NCBI GenBank assembly: GCA_940671915.1
Contig: CALNVZ010003434.1
Coordinates: 19,021,226-19,085,225, forward strand
DNA from: Paracentrotus lividus
Lineage: Eukaryota; Echinodermata; Echinoidea; Camarodonta; Echinidae
Reading direction: 5' to 3'
Length of the DNA: 64,000 nucleotides
The translations under genes and the position numbers were made by a program. Positions 12,505 through 22,362 of this stretch are shown one piece after another (position 1 is the stretch's first letter; each line of letters opens with the position of its first letter). The notes beneath the pieces are model-generated. The model was not told where the DNA came from, ran no database searches, and saw only the letters and a list, made by a program, of their open reading frames with translations.

Positions 12505-13154
12505 ATGGTTATGATCTCTCGGTCAAGAAGGGTTATTGATATCAATTTTTTTTTAATTATGTAATTTAAATCACGTGAGCGGAAAGCGCAAATACTCTAT
12601 TTGACATTTAATAATTCGGAAAGCAGGGTAGTCTGATCTGTTTGGGCTACAATTTAATTTTATCTGAATGATAGAGTGCGAGAGTGAAAAAAAAAAAAAC
12701 GCCATAAAATGGTTTTAAAGCAAGGCAAGTTATGCACTCGCCCTCCCCCCCCCCCTAAAAAAAAAGGAAAACAATTAACAATATAATCACTTTAATATAA
12801 ATTCCCTTTTTTTTTCTTTTGAATTTTATAATAACCTCAATATACGTGAGGAAAAAAATGTGAGAGCAAAAAAAAAGGACGGCCATAAATTGAAATTCTC
12901 TATTCCTCTTCTATACGTGTAGGGGAGACCGGGTATGGACGTTACAAAATTCACATTTTGGGCCAGATAATTCTAATGAAAGTACTCACACACTCCATTT
13001 TGGGTCTGTAGTTAGCCTATTAATTTGGCTAAAACCTGAGGCACATAAAACTTGAAAACATGTTAACACTAATTAACTACAGCTTAATTCATGAAGACAT
13101 TTTTTTGTAACCACTTACCCCGTATACGGGGTAAGTTGTTACACCATACGGGGT

Positions 13155-14312
13155 AAATTGTTACTATTATATAAAAAGTGTACAATCTATCGCGCAATAT
13201 ACTGGATTATAAGTACGACAAATACTAAATTATCCCGAGTGCAGATTTGTTTTTCCGAGGCCACAGGCCGAGGTGAAATAGATCTGCACGAGGGATCGTT
13301 TAGTATTTGGAGTTCATATAGTCCAGTAATGTTGCAAGATGGAGCGTTCACTATTTATTAGGGAGCTTTCGCTTGACTACGGAGGAGATAATCTAGAACG
13401 TTAGCATTATGAAAGGCTTTATTTTCAAAATAGCTCAAACCCCAAACTCCTGCATACTGTTAGTACAGGAAAAGGAGTGTGTAAAACTGGTATTTGCTAG
13501 AAACGGCTGGCAAGCGTTTAAATTACAAGTTTTCGTGTGCACAAACGAGGGTTTCCCCTAGCTACAAGAGATAGCTCCCCGTTGTCAAAATCTACAACGC
13601 TATTTTGGGGAAATGTACGTTCTCCCAAAACGTAGAACGTATAGGTTCTCAGCGGAGAGTCAGTTATAAGCCAATAAGCGAGCGCTTTGATAGGAATGTA
13701 TACAGGCATTTCCCCCTTTGCTAAAACATAAAAGAAGCATACTTTGAGTTGACTAATCATAATGGCAGGGCGGTAGGTTATTTCTTTTCATATCAGCAAT
13801 GTTTTAGGTCAGCTGTTATACGCATAGACGCATTTGACACAATAAAACCTTGGTATGAAAAAAAAAGAAAGAACTAGGTATCCCCAGTAAAGTAGCCTTT
13901 TGATTGAATTCGTATTGCAACAATAGACGTTACAATATCTCACAAGCCAAAGGGAACATGTGCGGTTACCATTGGAAACTTTTATTCAAAGTTACTGAAG
14001 AAGATAGAAAACGAGGATTTGCAGGCATTTTGAAAATAGTGCCCTCTTTTATGCTAACGTTCTAGATAAGCTCCCCGTAGTCCAGCGAAAGCTCACTATT
14101 ATAGTAAATAGACCCCTAGATCTTTGACCTTGCAATCGATAGAATCGATACACTCCCCATTCATTTAACACGGGCTTTCCCGTCCAAAAACCGAAAGTTA
14201 TATTGTACATATGTAGGCCTACAATATAACAAATTGAAGGTAGGTCACGTGGTACTGATCTATCCAATCCCAACGCGTATTTGTCTGCCACTATTTACTA
14301 TAATGTAATGTG
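13155..14312. mobile_element. Repeat R1, copy A, split by R2
   Basis: The flanks 13155-13360 and 14095-14312 together match the copy at 17962-18484 (shared CTATCGCGCAATATACTGG near one end, and CGATACACTCCCCATTC in the other half). The copies agree closely except that A lacks a middle stretch present in B and carries R2 at the junction. Confidence 0.75.
13361..14094. mobile_element. Repeat R2, copy A (innermost insertion)
   Basis: A 734-base element with inverted ends (GGGAGCTTTCGC... and ...GCGAAAGCTC), including CTAGAACGTTAGC on the inner side of each end. It interrupts R1 beside CACTATTTA, with CACTATTA on the other side, a possible 8-9 base target duplication. A second copy lies in reverse orientation in a NOC4L intron at 52274-53010. 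No coding frame is visible, so it is probably a non-autonomous element. Confidence 0.78.
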
Positions 14313-15926
14313 TAAATCTCTTATACCATACTTTTGTATCAACTTTCCAGTTTCTTGGTATCGTTAACAGTAGATCAAGTAGAGCTCTAGAATAGACTTA
14401 AGTAATAATAGAAATATCAAAATATTAACACCAGAAAATTGAAACAAAATTACTTTACATGTGGAATGTAATTGGGGTAGGTTACCCCATGGGTGATTTT
14501 TCACATAAAATCAACTGTAGCACAGCCATTAGGCAGAATTACAGGGCATGGCTCAGGGGTATATTAGTGACATACATGTACTATATTCACAATACCAGAC
14601 TATCATCATGTGCCTTCAGTTGTAAGAACTATTACAAATTTCAATTTTTGTCAAATTAACTTGGAACTGTAAAAAATGTTTTTTGTCGATTTACTTTTTA
14701 ATAAAACAACGGAGAAACCTCACGACCGGCAGTTCATCACAGCTATGTGTAGGCTGTATATAGATGCCAGTTAGCACGAACTCTCTTGTTCCAACTTAGC
14801 GCACTGAGAACTGTAACAACTGACCCGTGTAACTTCAATCCCCGGTCTCCCCTATAAATACGAGTTAAATTTTGTAAAAGGTAAACCTCTTTAAAAACTA
14901 TAATATAATCTCATAATCAATTGCGTAAATTAGGGATTTCGCTGCATGTTGTCTCTTCAGGGATGTTTTATCTTTCGATTGGTTCCTTTATTTAAAAAAT
15001 AATTAAAAAAAATAAAAATAAAAAAAATAAAAAAATCGTTTTTGTCTGTTCATTAGGACTTAAATTGCCTGTAATATATATATATATATATATATAAGCG
15101 ATATTAAAAGTGGTTTGAAACGTAATTATTTTCCATTCTTCTTCTTTTATTTCTCTCTCTCTCTATTATCTACTTTCTCCCCCTTCTCCCTCTCTCCTCT
15201 CTCTCTTCTCCTCTTCTCTCTTCTTTCCTTTTTTTTTTTTTTTTTTTTTTTTTTTGGGGGGGGGGGGGTGGGGAAGGGTGCTTGCCCCTGGATCAACGTC
15301 TGTTGCCATGTAGCCCTCTTCAGCCTTTGTCTTTGTACCTACCACTTTGCTTTTGGGGTAGGACTTTGAAGCCATATAACTAGCAGAAATAGGAAAGGTG
15401 ATCTATTAGCGAAGGTTTTAAAAAAAACCCACACTCATTGAGCAGAGAGATATATAATTTTTCATTACAATTCCCAGTAATGTGTTATACGTATGTCAAT
15501 CCCTGCAAGTGTTCAGCAGTGTCCGGAAGTTTCCGGAAGTCGGAAAAAACAAAGACCGAGTAGACTCGTAAGGTTATTCGTAAGTGGACGCAAATGTCCG
15601 TATCTGGACGTAACTATTCGTATCATCCGCATTTTGTCCCGTATATCTTATAATCATTGAAGCGTGACGGGAAGGCATCCGTGGGGATTCGCAGAAAAAA
15701 TGACTTTTCTGGGCGCAACGCTGGACGTAACTCAACGTAAGTTCTGTGTGACTGTAGCATCAGGGAGGAAAATAAGCCAAACCTCTTTTCTATTGAATAG
15801 AAATAGAGATTAATGAATTACAAAAACATTTAATCACAAAAATAAAAATGTATATGATATACAATAACTTTAAAGAGAAATGCATGATTAAAATAAATCA
15901 AATCCTACCATTCCTGTATTTTGTAG

Positions 15927-16157
15927 ACACAGTGTCGTCCTGTGATAGTTCGCCATGTGGTAATGGTGGGACGTGTTTCGTGGCTGATGAAGCGGGAGGA
16001 TATATTTGCTTTTGCACTCCGGGTGGTGCCTTTCCCACACCGAGCTGTGCTTGCAGCTCTTCGCCCTGTCAAAATGGAGGAACTTGTACAGATGATACCA
16101 ATAGCTACACATGCCAATGCCCTGCAGGATACACAGGAACAGATTGCGATGTTCAAG
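15927..16157 (+). CDS. EGF-repeat membrane protein, exon 7 (EGF 7 and 8)
   Basis: A 231-base phase 1-1 exon, the only one here with two EGF domains. The first (CDSSPCGNGGTC ... CFC ... PTPSC) has an unusual last loop (TPGGAFPTPS) in place of the usual Gly-Tyr/Phe-x-Gly turn. The second ([34 protein letters not shown]) is canonical, with O-fucose and beta-hydroxylation consensus sites, and closely resembles exons 8 and 9. Two domains in one exon imply past loss of an intron. Donor GTGTGT. Confidence 0.92.
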
Positions 16158-16853
16158 GTGTGTTATTTTCAAAAATTCGTAGTGATTAAGACATTAATTC
16201 CCCTTTTACTATTTTTTGAAATCAGAAAGCCAATGAACTCGATTGATAGTTCATTCATTTGAAATGAGTACCATGTTACAGGGACGGCAAATTAGATGCT
16301 GCAGAAAGTTCTTGCTACCATTTACGACATATAGATTTATATTTCTATTTACATCACAAAATCTTTATGAGGAAATAAAATTGATTTATAACTTTGATTT
16401 TTTTTAATTGGAATGGTTAATGAATTTACTCATTTTTCTTTTTTGTTATTATTGTTATTTTTTTGCGCTATTTTTTTTCTTTTCTTTTTTTGAAAAAGGG
16501 ATACTGGTAGGGTCTCATTTGTGGAAACCCCGCATGTGAAATGTTTTGATGAAGACTTAGCAATGTATGGCTTAAACCATAAATGCACATGTAAAGTAAG
16601 AATAGAAATTTTAAAAAATGTTTTCATATAACAAAGAGACGGAAGGTTACATTGATGAACATGAAAAGAAAGTTTGATAACAGACGAAACATAAAGTACG
16701 CGTCAGACTTTCACTAAAGGGAGTTTACGGAGAGAGTTAATAACAAAAAGTAAAATCCTTTTCAGTTACGGGTAAATTGAAAAAGGCGTCTTTTAAGTGA
16801 ACTTTCCTTTAATTTTTCATATTGATTTTTTTTTATTATTATTATTTTTGCAG
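16158..16853 (+). other. Intron 7
   Basis: T-rich intron with no repeat family or coding signal recognised; ends in a long pyrimidine tract and TTTTTGCAG. Confidence 0.6.
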
Positions 16854-16967
16854 TAACACCTTGCAGCTCTGCACCTTGTCAAAATGGAGGAATTTGCACG
16901 GATAACACGAATAGTTACTCATGCCAATGCCCAGCAGAATACACAGGGATGGATTGCGATGTTCAAG
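16854..16967 (+). CDS. EGF-repeat membrane protein, exon 8 (EGF 9)
   Basis: A 114-base phase 1-1 exon (TTTTTGCAG, donor GTAAAA). One EGF domain (CSSAPCQNGGIC, CTDNTNSYSC, CQCPAEYTGMDC), close kin of exon 9 and of the second domain of exon 7. It keeps the beta-hydroxylation pattern but has Ile in place of Thr in the O-fucose position, and Glu replaces the Gly before Tyr. Confidence 0.9.
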
Positions 16968-17103
16968 GTAAAATGTTTGTATGTTCATGATTTCATCTTC
17001 GTTATGATTTCAACATCAGTAAACAAATAATTTCAATAAAACAGTAATTTATTAATTTTAAAAATACAAAGAAGAACGGCAAGTGAAATGCTGATTTTTT
17101 TTT

Positions 17104-17157
<54 letters not shown>

Positions 17158-17486
17158 GTCACAATTTATAACATAACATTTAAAATAAATGATTTTGAAT
17201 TCACTTTAAACTCCGCAGGTGAAATGTTTGGGTGAAAACTTAACAAGAGATTATCAACCTGTAAAGTTATAAACAATAGTTTTTACAGGAAGAGAAACAT
17301 AAGATAACATTGATGAACATAAAAAGGAAGGACTAGCTCATGATGGAACATAATTTTGAGTCTCAATAAAGAGACATGAAGGACAGTGTTACCAAAAAGG
17401 TGGTTCAATTAGGGAATATCGAAAAGTCGTTTTTTGTGAACTTTTCATAGGATTTTTTGGGAAAAAAAATATTTGATTCCATGCAG
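16968..17486 (+). other. Intron 8 with long T run
   Basis: Holds a T tract with few interruptions at about 17095-17156. Its flanks (for example ATGAACATAAAAAGG) resemble intron 7, in line with exons 7-9 arising by tandem duplication of exon plus intron. Confidence 0.65.
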
Positions 17487-17600
17487 TAACACCTTGCAGC
17501 TCTTCGCCTTGTCAAAATGGTGGAACTTGTATAGATGGTACCAATAGCTACACGTGCTAATGCCCTGCCGAATATACAGAAACTGACTGTACTGTGGAAG
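17487..17600 (+). pseudogene. EGF exon 9 with in-frame stop (EGF 10)
   Basis: A 114-base phase 1-1 exon between ATGCAG and GTAGAA, clearly homologous to exon 8 (CSSSPCQNGGTC, CIDGTNSYTC). The codon after the fourth cysteine is TAA at 17558-17560, where exons 7 and 8 have CAA. The turn before the last cysteine has also lost both glycines. If included it would truncate the protein after about nine and a half EGF domains; because it is phase 1-1, skipping it keeps frame. It may be a dead exon, a regulated poison exon, a null allele or a sequencing error. Confidence 0.85.
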
Positions 17601-17961
17601 GTAGAATATTTGGCCATGCCTTCCTCTGGCTTAAATTTCACATAAACAAATTAAAAAAATAAATAAATAAATAAAAAAAAAGGAGAGTGGCCGTATTCCA
17701 AACTCATCAACGATGTAGGCCTACTTTGACAATAACTAAAGAAGATCTCCTCACATTTGCAGTGGTACCTTTCTTGAATCATAGACCGAATAACTTGTAA
17801 CTGGATATCCGCAATCTTTTGACCTTTGACAAAACTTGCAACCCAAGATCATTTTGAACCTCGTCACCATAATTTGCAAGTTACTCGGTTATGCGTAACA
17901 ATAATTGTTTAGATTTAGATTTTTCTCGATTCTCTATACTCTATAAAATTCACCTCAATAT

Positions 17962-18484
17962 ATTATATTATATAAATAGTTTACAATCTATCGCGCAATA
18001 TACTGGATTATAAGTACGACAAATACTAAATTATCCCGAGAGGAGATTTTGTTTCTCCGAGGCCGCAGGCCGAGGTGAAATAGATCTGCTCGAGGGATAA
18101 TTTAGTATTTGGAGTTCATATAGTCCAGTAATGTTGCAAGAGGGAGCGTTCACTATTTATTAGGCCTATATTAAATAGACCCCGAGATCTTTGACTGACA
18201 TTTAATCTGGTTTTACCGTTGCCAAAATTTTGGTGCTAATTAAGCTATCCATTGTTATAATCTGTTGTGAGCACAATTGTACTGTTATTACGCGCTTGCA
18301 ATGAGGCAAGCGCACCTGGCAAACGATAGAATCGATACACTCCCCATTCATTTAACACTGGCTTTCCCGTCCCAAAACCAAAAGTTATATTGTACATATG
18401 TACAATATAACAAATTGAAAGTAGGTCACGTGGTACTGATCTATCAAATCACAACGCGTATTTTTCTACCACTATTTACTAAAA
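17962..18484. mobile_element. Repeat R1, copy B, uninterrupted
   Basis: Matches the two halves of R1 copy A without the R2 insertion, including CTATCGCGCAATATACTGG and GGTCACGTGGTACTGATC. It also contains about 120 bases (18200-18320) missing from copy A. Confidence 0.75.
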
Positions 18485-18563
18485 TCATATATCAACCTTA
18501 CATGTCTAAAACATTCTGAAACAAAGCAAAAGACTGTTCCTACATAGAACCTCCACACCCAAT

Positions 18564-18564
<1 letters not shown>

Positions 18565-18614
<50 letters not shown>
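18565..18614 (+). repeat. CA microsatellite
   Basis: About 25 uninterrupted CA dinucleotides in intron 9; likely length-polymorphic. Confidence 0.95.
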
Positions 18615-18618
<4 letters not shown>

Positions 18619-18762
18619 CAAGCGCAGTATAGTAAGTACAGGAACATTACATTCACTTAACGGATATGACATTTGCTGGTTTTAGATGATAACATGATAT
18701 GTTAATAATACGATAATAATGACACGTTGAAAAAATTATTTATGTCCACCTCGGCATTGTAG

Positions 18763-18888
18763 TATTACCGTGTGACTCCATGCCTTGTCAAAATGGAGGG
18801 AATTGCTTCAATGCACCAGACGCCTTTAGCAGTCTTCCATACACTTGTATGTGTATATCTGGATACGAAGGAGAGAATTGTGAAATTG
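18763..18888 (+). CDS. EGF-repeat membrane protein, exon 10 (EGF 11)
   Basis: A 126-base phase 1-1 exon (TTGTAG, donor GTTAGT). One EGF domain (CDSMPCQNGGNC, CMCISGYEGENC) with a long middle loop (NAPDAFSSLPYT). Exons 11 and 12 are near-copies. Asn before the third cysteine removes the O-fucose site. All exons from here to 14 use the donor GTTAGT, a mark of shared ancestry. Confidence 0.92.
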
Positions 18889-20744
18889 GTTAGTTGAGAG
18901 GTTTCGAATGTTTCGAATTTCTGGGAAGTTCATGGAGTATTCATGGAGGCTTTGGTGTGCATTTGGTGTGTAACATTAACGCATTATCACAACATTCATG
19001 GACGTGTTTATCTTAAGTTAGCATATGATTTTATATTATTGTCACACTAAGGTATTTTTCAATCCTTCCCTGTCCGTTCCTCATTATAGATGGGATATAG
19101 TTTTTGGAAATCTAAAAACATGATAGTAATTATTGTCCACATATGTATTGATTTTATGTCTCTTTTTCATGTGTTCTATCATATCATTATTCACTGAATA
19201 GTATTTATCTGAAAGTATATTCAAAAGTTGAACGTCACAATTTGTAATATTACCAAAACTATCAACTTTAAGAAACGTTCAAGAGCGGTTTGAGAACTAC
19301 CGCAATGTGACAACCACAGTACTAAAATGAAAGGACATGGTTTTATTATTAAGAATAATTGAGCAGGGTATTCATATATTCAACCGTGAAGGGTGGATGG
19401 CGGCGGGTGAAGGGTGGATGGCGGCGTATTGGATATGGTGGTGGTAGTGTTGGTGGTGGTTGTGGTGGTGGTGGTTTTTGCGATATTGGAAGTAATGTAT
19501 AGTGGTGTATTGGGAGTAGTATTGTATTGATGGTGATGATGGAGTTAGAGATAATAGTAGTTTTTATGTAGTGGCGGTGGTGAAGGCAATATTAAGTTTC
19601 ATATACCTCATTTTAGGAATATTTTATAATCCTTTCTTCTAATTGATTGAAAGTGCAGTCATGTTCTAAACCATGACTGCCATAGTCCTTACAATGCCTT
19701 ATTCCTGGTTTTACCATGACATAACTCATTTTATATAGTTCTTTTTTCCATGGTTATCACGATCCCCATTTGTTTACGTCTAAAATTTGCCGTATGCGAT
19801 GATGGCGGATACCAATTTGTGTAAACTTGTGTATCTTAAGTGTTATTATAACTATTCTTTATTTTTGGTTGTAATTTAATTATTATTTTTTTTTTTTTTA
19901 ATCTTCAGTTTGGTTTTTGTTTTGTTTTGTTTTGTTTCGTTTTGTTTTTTGGTGTGTTTTTTCCATAAAAGATATATTGATTGCTTTGAGGGGCATGTCG
20001 TTTCTAGGAATCTCCAGGACCGCCGAATCTGCTACGACTCGCGACCTACGGACTTAGGTCAAAGCAGATTCGGAGGTCCTCTAGGTCGAGCCCTAGAAAC
20101 AACTATGCCCCTCAAAGCAGTCAATATATCTATAATGGTAACTAATCGTGGTGGTAACGGTTGCGGTTTATAGAGATGGAATTCCCATTTCTATCGTGTT
20201 TGCTTTTGGTGTGGCTTTCTCATGGACGAACAATCATATTTATAATTTTGGAAAGTTTTTCATCCTTATAACCTCAAATTTATCCGCATATGTAATATAT
20301 GATACACATCGTGGTGGTAATGCAATACGTCAGCCAGCTTGTTTTCATTAACTTCATGTCAATGTTTATTACTTTTCTTTATCCAGATTTATCCATTTAC
20401 CCTATTTTCATTTATATATTATTTAACAATTTTCCGTTTCATACGATTTCAAAATGTTATCATAATATCAACGTTTTATATTTACCATTTAATATTTTGT
20501 CCGTCAACAACAATGTCATGAAGTATCGACTGTATGGTATAGTCATTTAATCGTATTAATTGTATTTAAAATATTATAAACTTTAACATAACATGAATCT
20601 GTATTAAAATCGTAACAATTTACTGTACACATTATTCTTCCTAATAATATATATGATTAATTACTGCCTTATATGTATATAGAATTAAGGGAATGATGGG
20701 TGTGCTTTTAAAAACATTAAATCATTTTATCTGCACTGTCTTAG
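18889..20744 (+). repeat. Intron 10: first unit of the exon-intron tandem array
   Basis: The bases after exon 10 (GTTAGTTGAGAGGTTTCG) and scattered later blocks align with introns 11 and 12, including GT-rich stretches near 19436-19560 and a segment at 20198-20405 that recurs at 23560-23790. Older and more diverged than the two later units. Confidence 0.7.
19973..20134. mobile_element. Palindromic hairpin MITE in intron 10
   Basis: Two arms of about 70 bases are inverted copies (ATTGATTGCTTTGAGGGGCA and its complement at the other end). They would form one long imperfect hairpin whose loop lies near CGCGACCTACGG. It fits a short foldback MITE and the hairpin is of a size that small-RNA enzymes could process. 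Confidence 0.7.
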
Positions 20745-20867
20745 CACCTTGTGCTTCTATGCCATGTCAGAATGGAGGGAATTGCTCCAATGCACCGGAC
20801 GCCTCCAGCGGTCTTCCATACACTTGTATGTGTATATCTGGATTCGAAGGAGACAATTGTGAAATTG
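20745..20867 (+). CDS. EGF-repeat membrane protein, exon 11 (EGF 12)
   Basis: A 123-base phase 1-1 exon (GTCTTAG, donor GTTAGT). One EGF domain (CASMPCQNGGNC, CMCISGFEGDNC). It differs from exon 12 at only a few codons, and surrounding introns match too, so it lies in a recently duplicated unit. Confidence 0.92.
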
Positions 20868-22015
20868 GTTAGTTGCGAGATTTCGAGGACTGAATTTCTG
20901 GGACATTCATGGAACCTTCATGGAATATTTGGTGTATAGATATAAGGTGATATTTTACTTAAAGAGACGTCTCCAAGACTCTGGAATATCTGAGAGACGT
21001 TTCAGAGACGTCTCCGAGACGGGGAATCTCATTTTAAACATGTTCGATTTTCCCTCGTCTCATGAGACGCCGCGGGGACTTAAAGGGAGAGTTCACCCTG
21101 AGTTTATTTTTTTTTTTTTTAATGCAGAAAAATTATTCTAAAAAATATGAGTGAAGGTTTGGAGAAAATCGACCAAAAAAATAATGAAGTTGTGAATATT
21201 TAAAGTTTCGATTTTGTGACGTCACATATGCGAGCAGTTCTCCTAATGTAAATTCCATAAAATGTCATTTTCTTCAGAAGAAAATTAATTATTTCACCTG
21301 TGCAGTCTATACATCATCAAACATATGTTAATATACATGCCTCTATCAAATAGACCCATTCCTTTTTCAAGAACCTTGAAAAAAGACAAATTTATGGAAT
21401 TTACATACACAACACATGGGAGAGCTGCTTGCACGTGATGTCACAGAATCAAAACTTTAAATATTCATAACTTTACTATTTTGGGGTCGATTTTCTTCAA
21501 ACTTTCATTCATTTTTTTTCTACATTTTTTAAAACCAATAAAATTCCAGGGTGAACTTCCCCTGAACTTAAAAGAAGTTCGGAGACGTCTCGAGACGAAG
21601 AGACTCGGCAATGAATCTCGATCACGCCTCATGGCCTTATGATACCACCTTAAGTATGTGTGGGAACATTAACATGTCATCACAACATCCATGGTTGTGT
21701 TTTTAGTGATATTTAGAAGAAACCTGTCTTCACTTTGTTAGAATTCATTGTGCAGAGCATTTTACTCAGGGGTGACAGCTGCAGTATTGGTTGTTGTAGT
21801 GATGGTGGTGGTGTTTGCAATAACGGTAGTAATGGTAGGTGGTGTATTTGTAGTAGTTATAGTGTGTGTCGTAGTGGTATTTAGTGAATCATTGTATTGG
21901 TGATGATGGAGGCAATATTCAGGTATTGTTCGAAAAAACAATAGTCGTGGCAATGGAATCGGTAGAGATAGATCTCGTTCTTTGGTGTTTTATGGGTGGG
22001 GTTGTTTTTGATTTT

Positions 22016-22061
<46 letters not shown>

Positions 22062-22239
22062 TTCGGGTTTGTAACAATTTACTAACACACATTATTCTTC
22101 CTACATTTTTTTTCTTTTTTTTTTTACTTTTCCTTTCTATCACTTCACGTGGTAATATATTTAGTTATCAGTTTACGTATATATAGACTTATGGGTGTGA
22201 TTTTAAAAATATTAAATCATTTTATCTGTACTGTCTTAG
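20868..22239 (+). repeat. Intron 11: second tandem unit
   Basis: From the donor of exon 11 to about 22010 this matches intron 12 nearly base for base with small indels; the repeat period is 1495 bases, measured from acceptor to acceptor. It contains the M3 element with its M4 insertion, a GT-rich stretch at 21785-21915 and a T run at 22019-22060. Confidence 0.85.
20945..21650. mobile_element. M3 MITE carrying an M4 insertion, in intron 11
   Basis: M3 ends (AGGTGATATTTTAC and GATACCACCT) and GAGACGTC-rich interior, as at 5813-6019. A second inverted-repeat element, M4 (GGGAGAGTTCACCCTG to CAGGGTGAACTTCCCC, about 21085-21562), sits inside. Intron 12 has the same nest, so the insertion came before the tandem duplication. 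Confidence 0.75.
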
Positions 22240-22362
22240 CACCTTGTGACTCCATGCCATGTGAAAATGGAGGGAATTGCTTCAATGCACCGGACGCTTC
22301 CAGCGGTCTTCCATATTCTTGTATGTGTATATCTGGATTCGAAGGAGACAATTGTGAAATTG
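22240..22362 (+). CDS. EGF-repeat membrane protein, exon 12 (EGF 13)
   Basis: A 123-base phase 1-1 exon, tandem sister of exon 11 (CDSMPCENGGNC, CMCISGFEGDNC). Both keep an open frame and intact splice sites (GTCTTAG, GTTAGT), so the duplication probably added a working domain. Confidence 0.92.

Larger units (their letters stand above)
12922..14852. mobile_element. GGGGAGACCGGG-ended DNA transposon in the right foldback arm
   Basis: Begins GGGGAGACCGGG and ends CCCGGTCTCCCC, flanked by TA on both sides. The foldback arm resumes on the far side in register with the left arm near 7700, which shows that this is an insertion. It contains repeated GGGGTAA and GTTAC motifs but no transposase frame, and carries the R1 element. 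Confidence 0.75.
6740..15759. mobile_element. Long foldback transposon filling intron 6
   Basis: The two ends are a perfect inverted match for at least 35 bases starting TGCTACAGTCACACAGAAC. Inverted similarity continues through the left arm (6740 to about 8110) and the right arm (about 12505 to 15759), the right arm being split by a 1.9-kb insertion. The outer arms are built of short motifs related to TACGT(T/C)AGTTACG, a modular design like foldback elements such as the sea-urchin TU family; that link is a suggestion from memory. I see no clear target duplication. The middle holds a retroelement gag frame and a second foldback. Confidence 0.75.

Noticed and set aside
15888..16172. Antisense open frames opposite exon 7
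   Set aside because: Shadow of the EGF-coding strand; the cysteine pattern is explained on the + strand.
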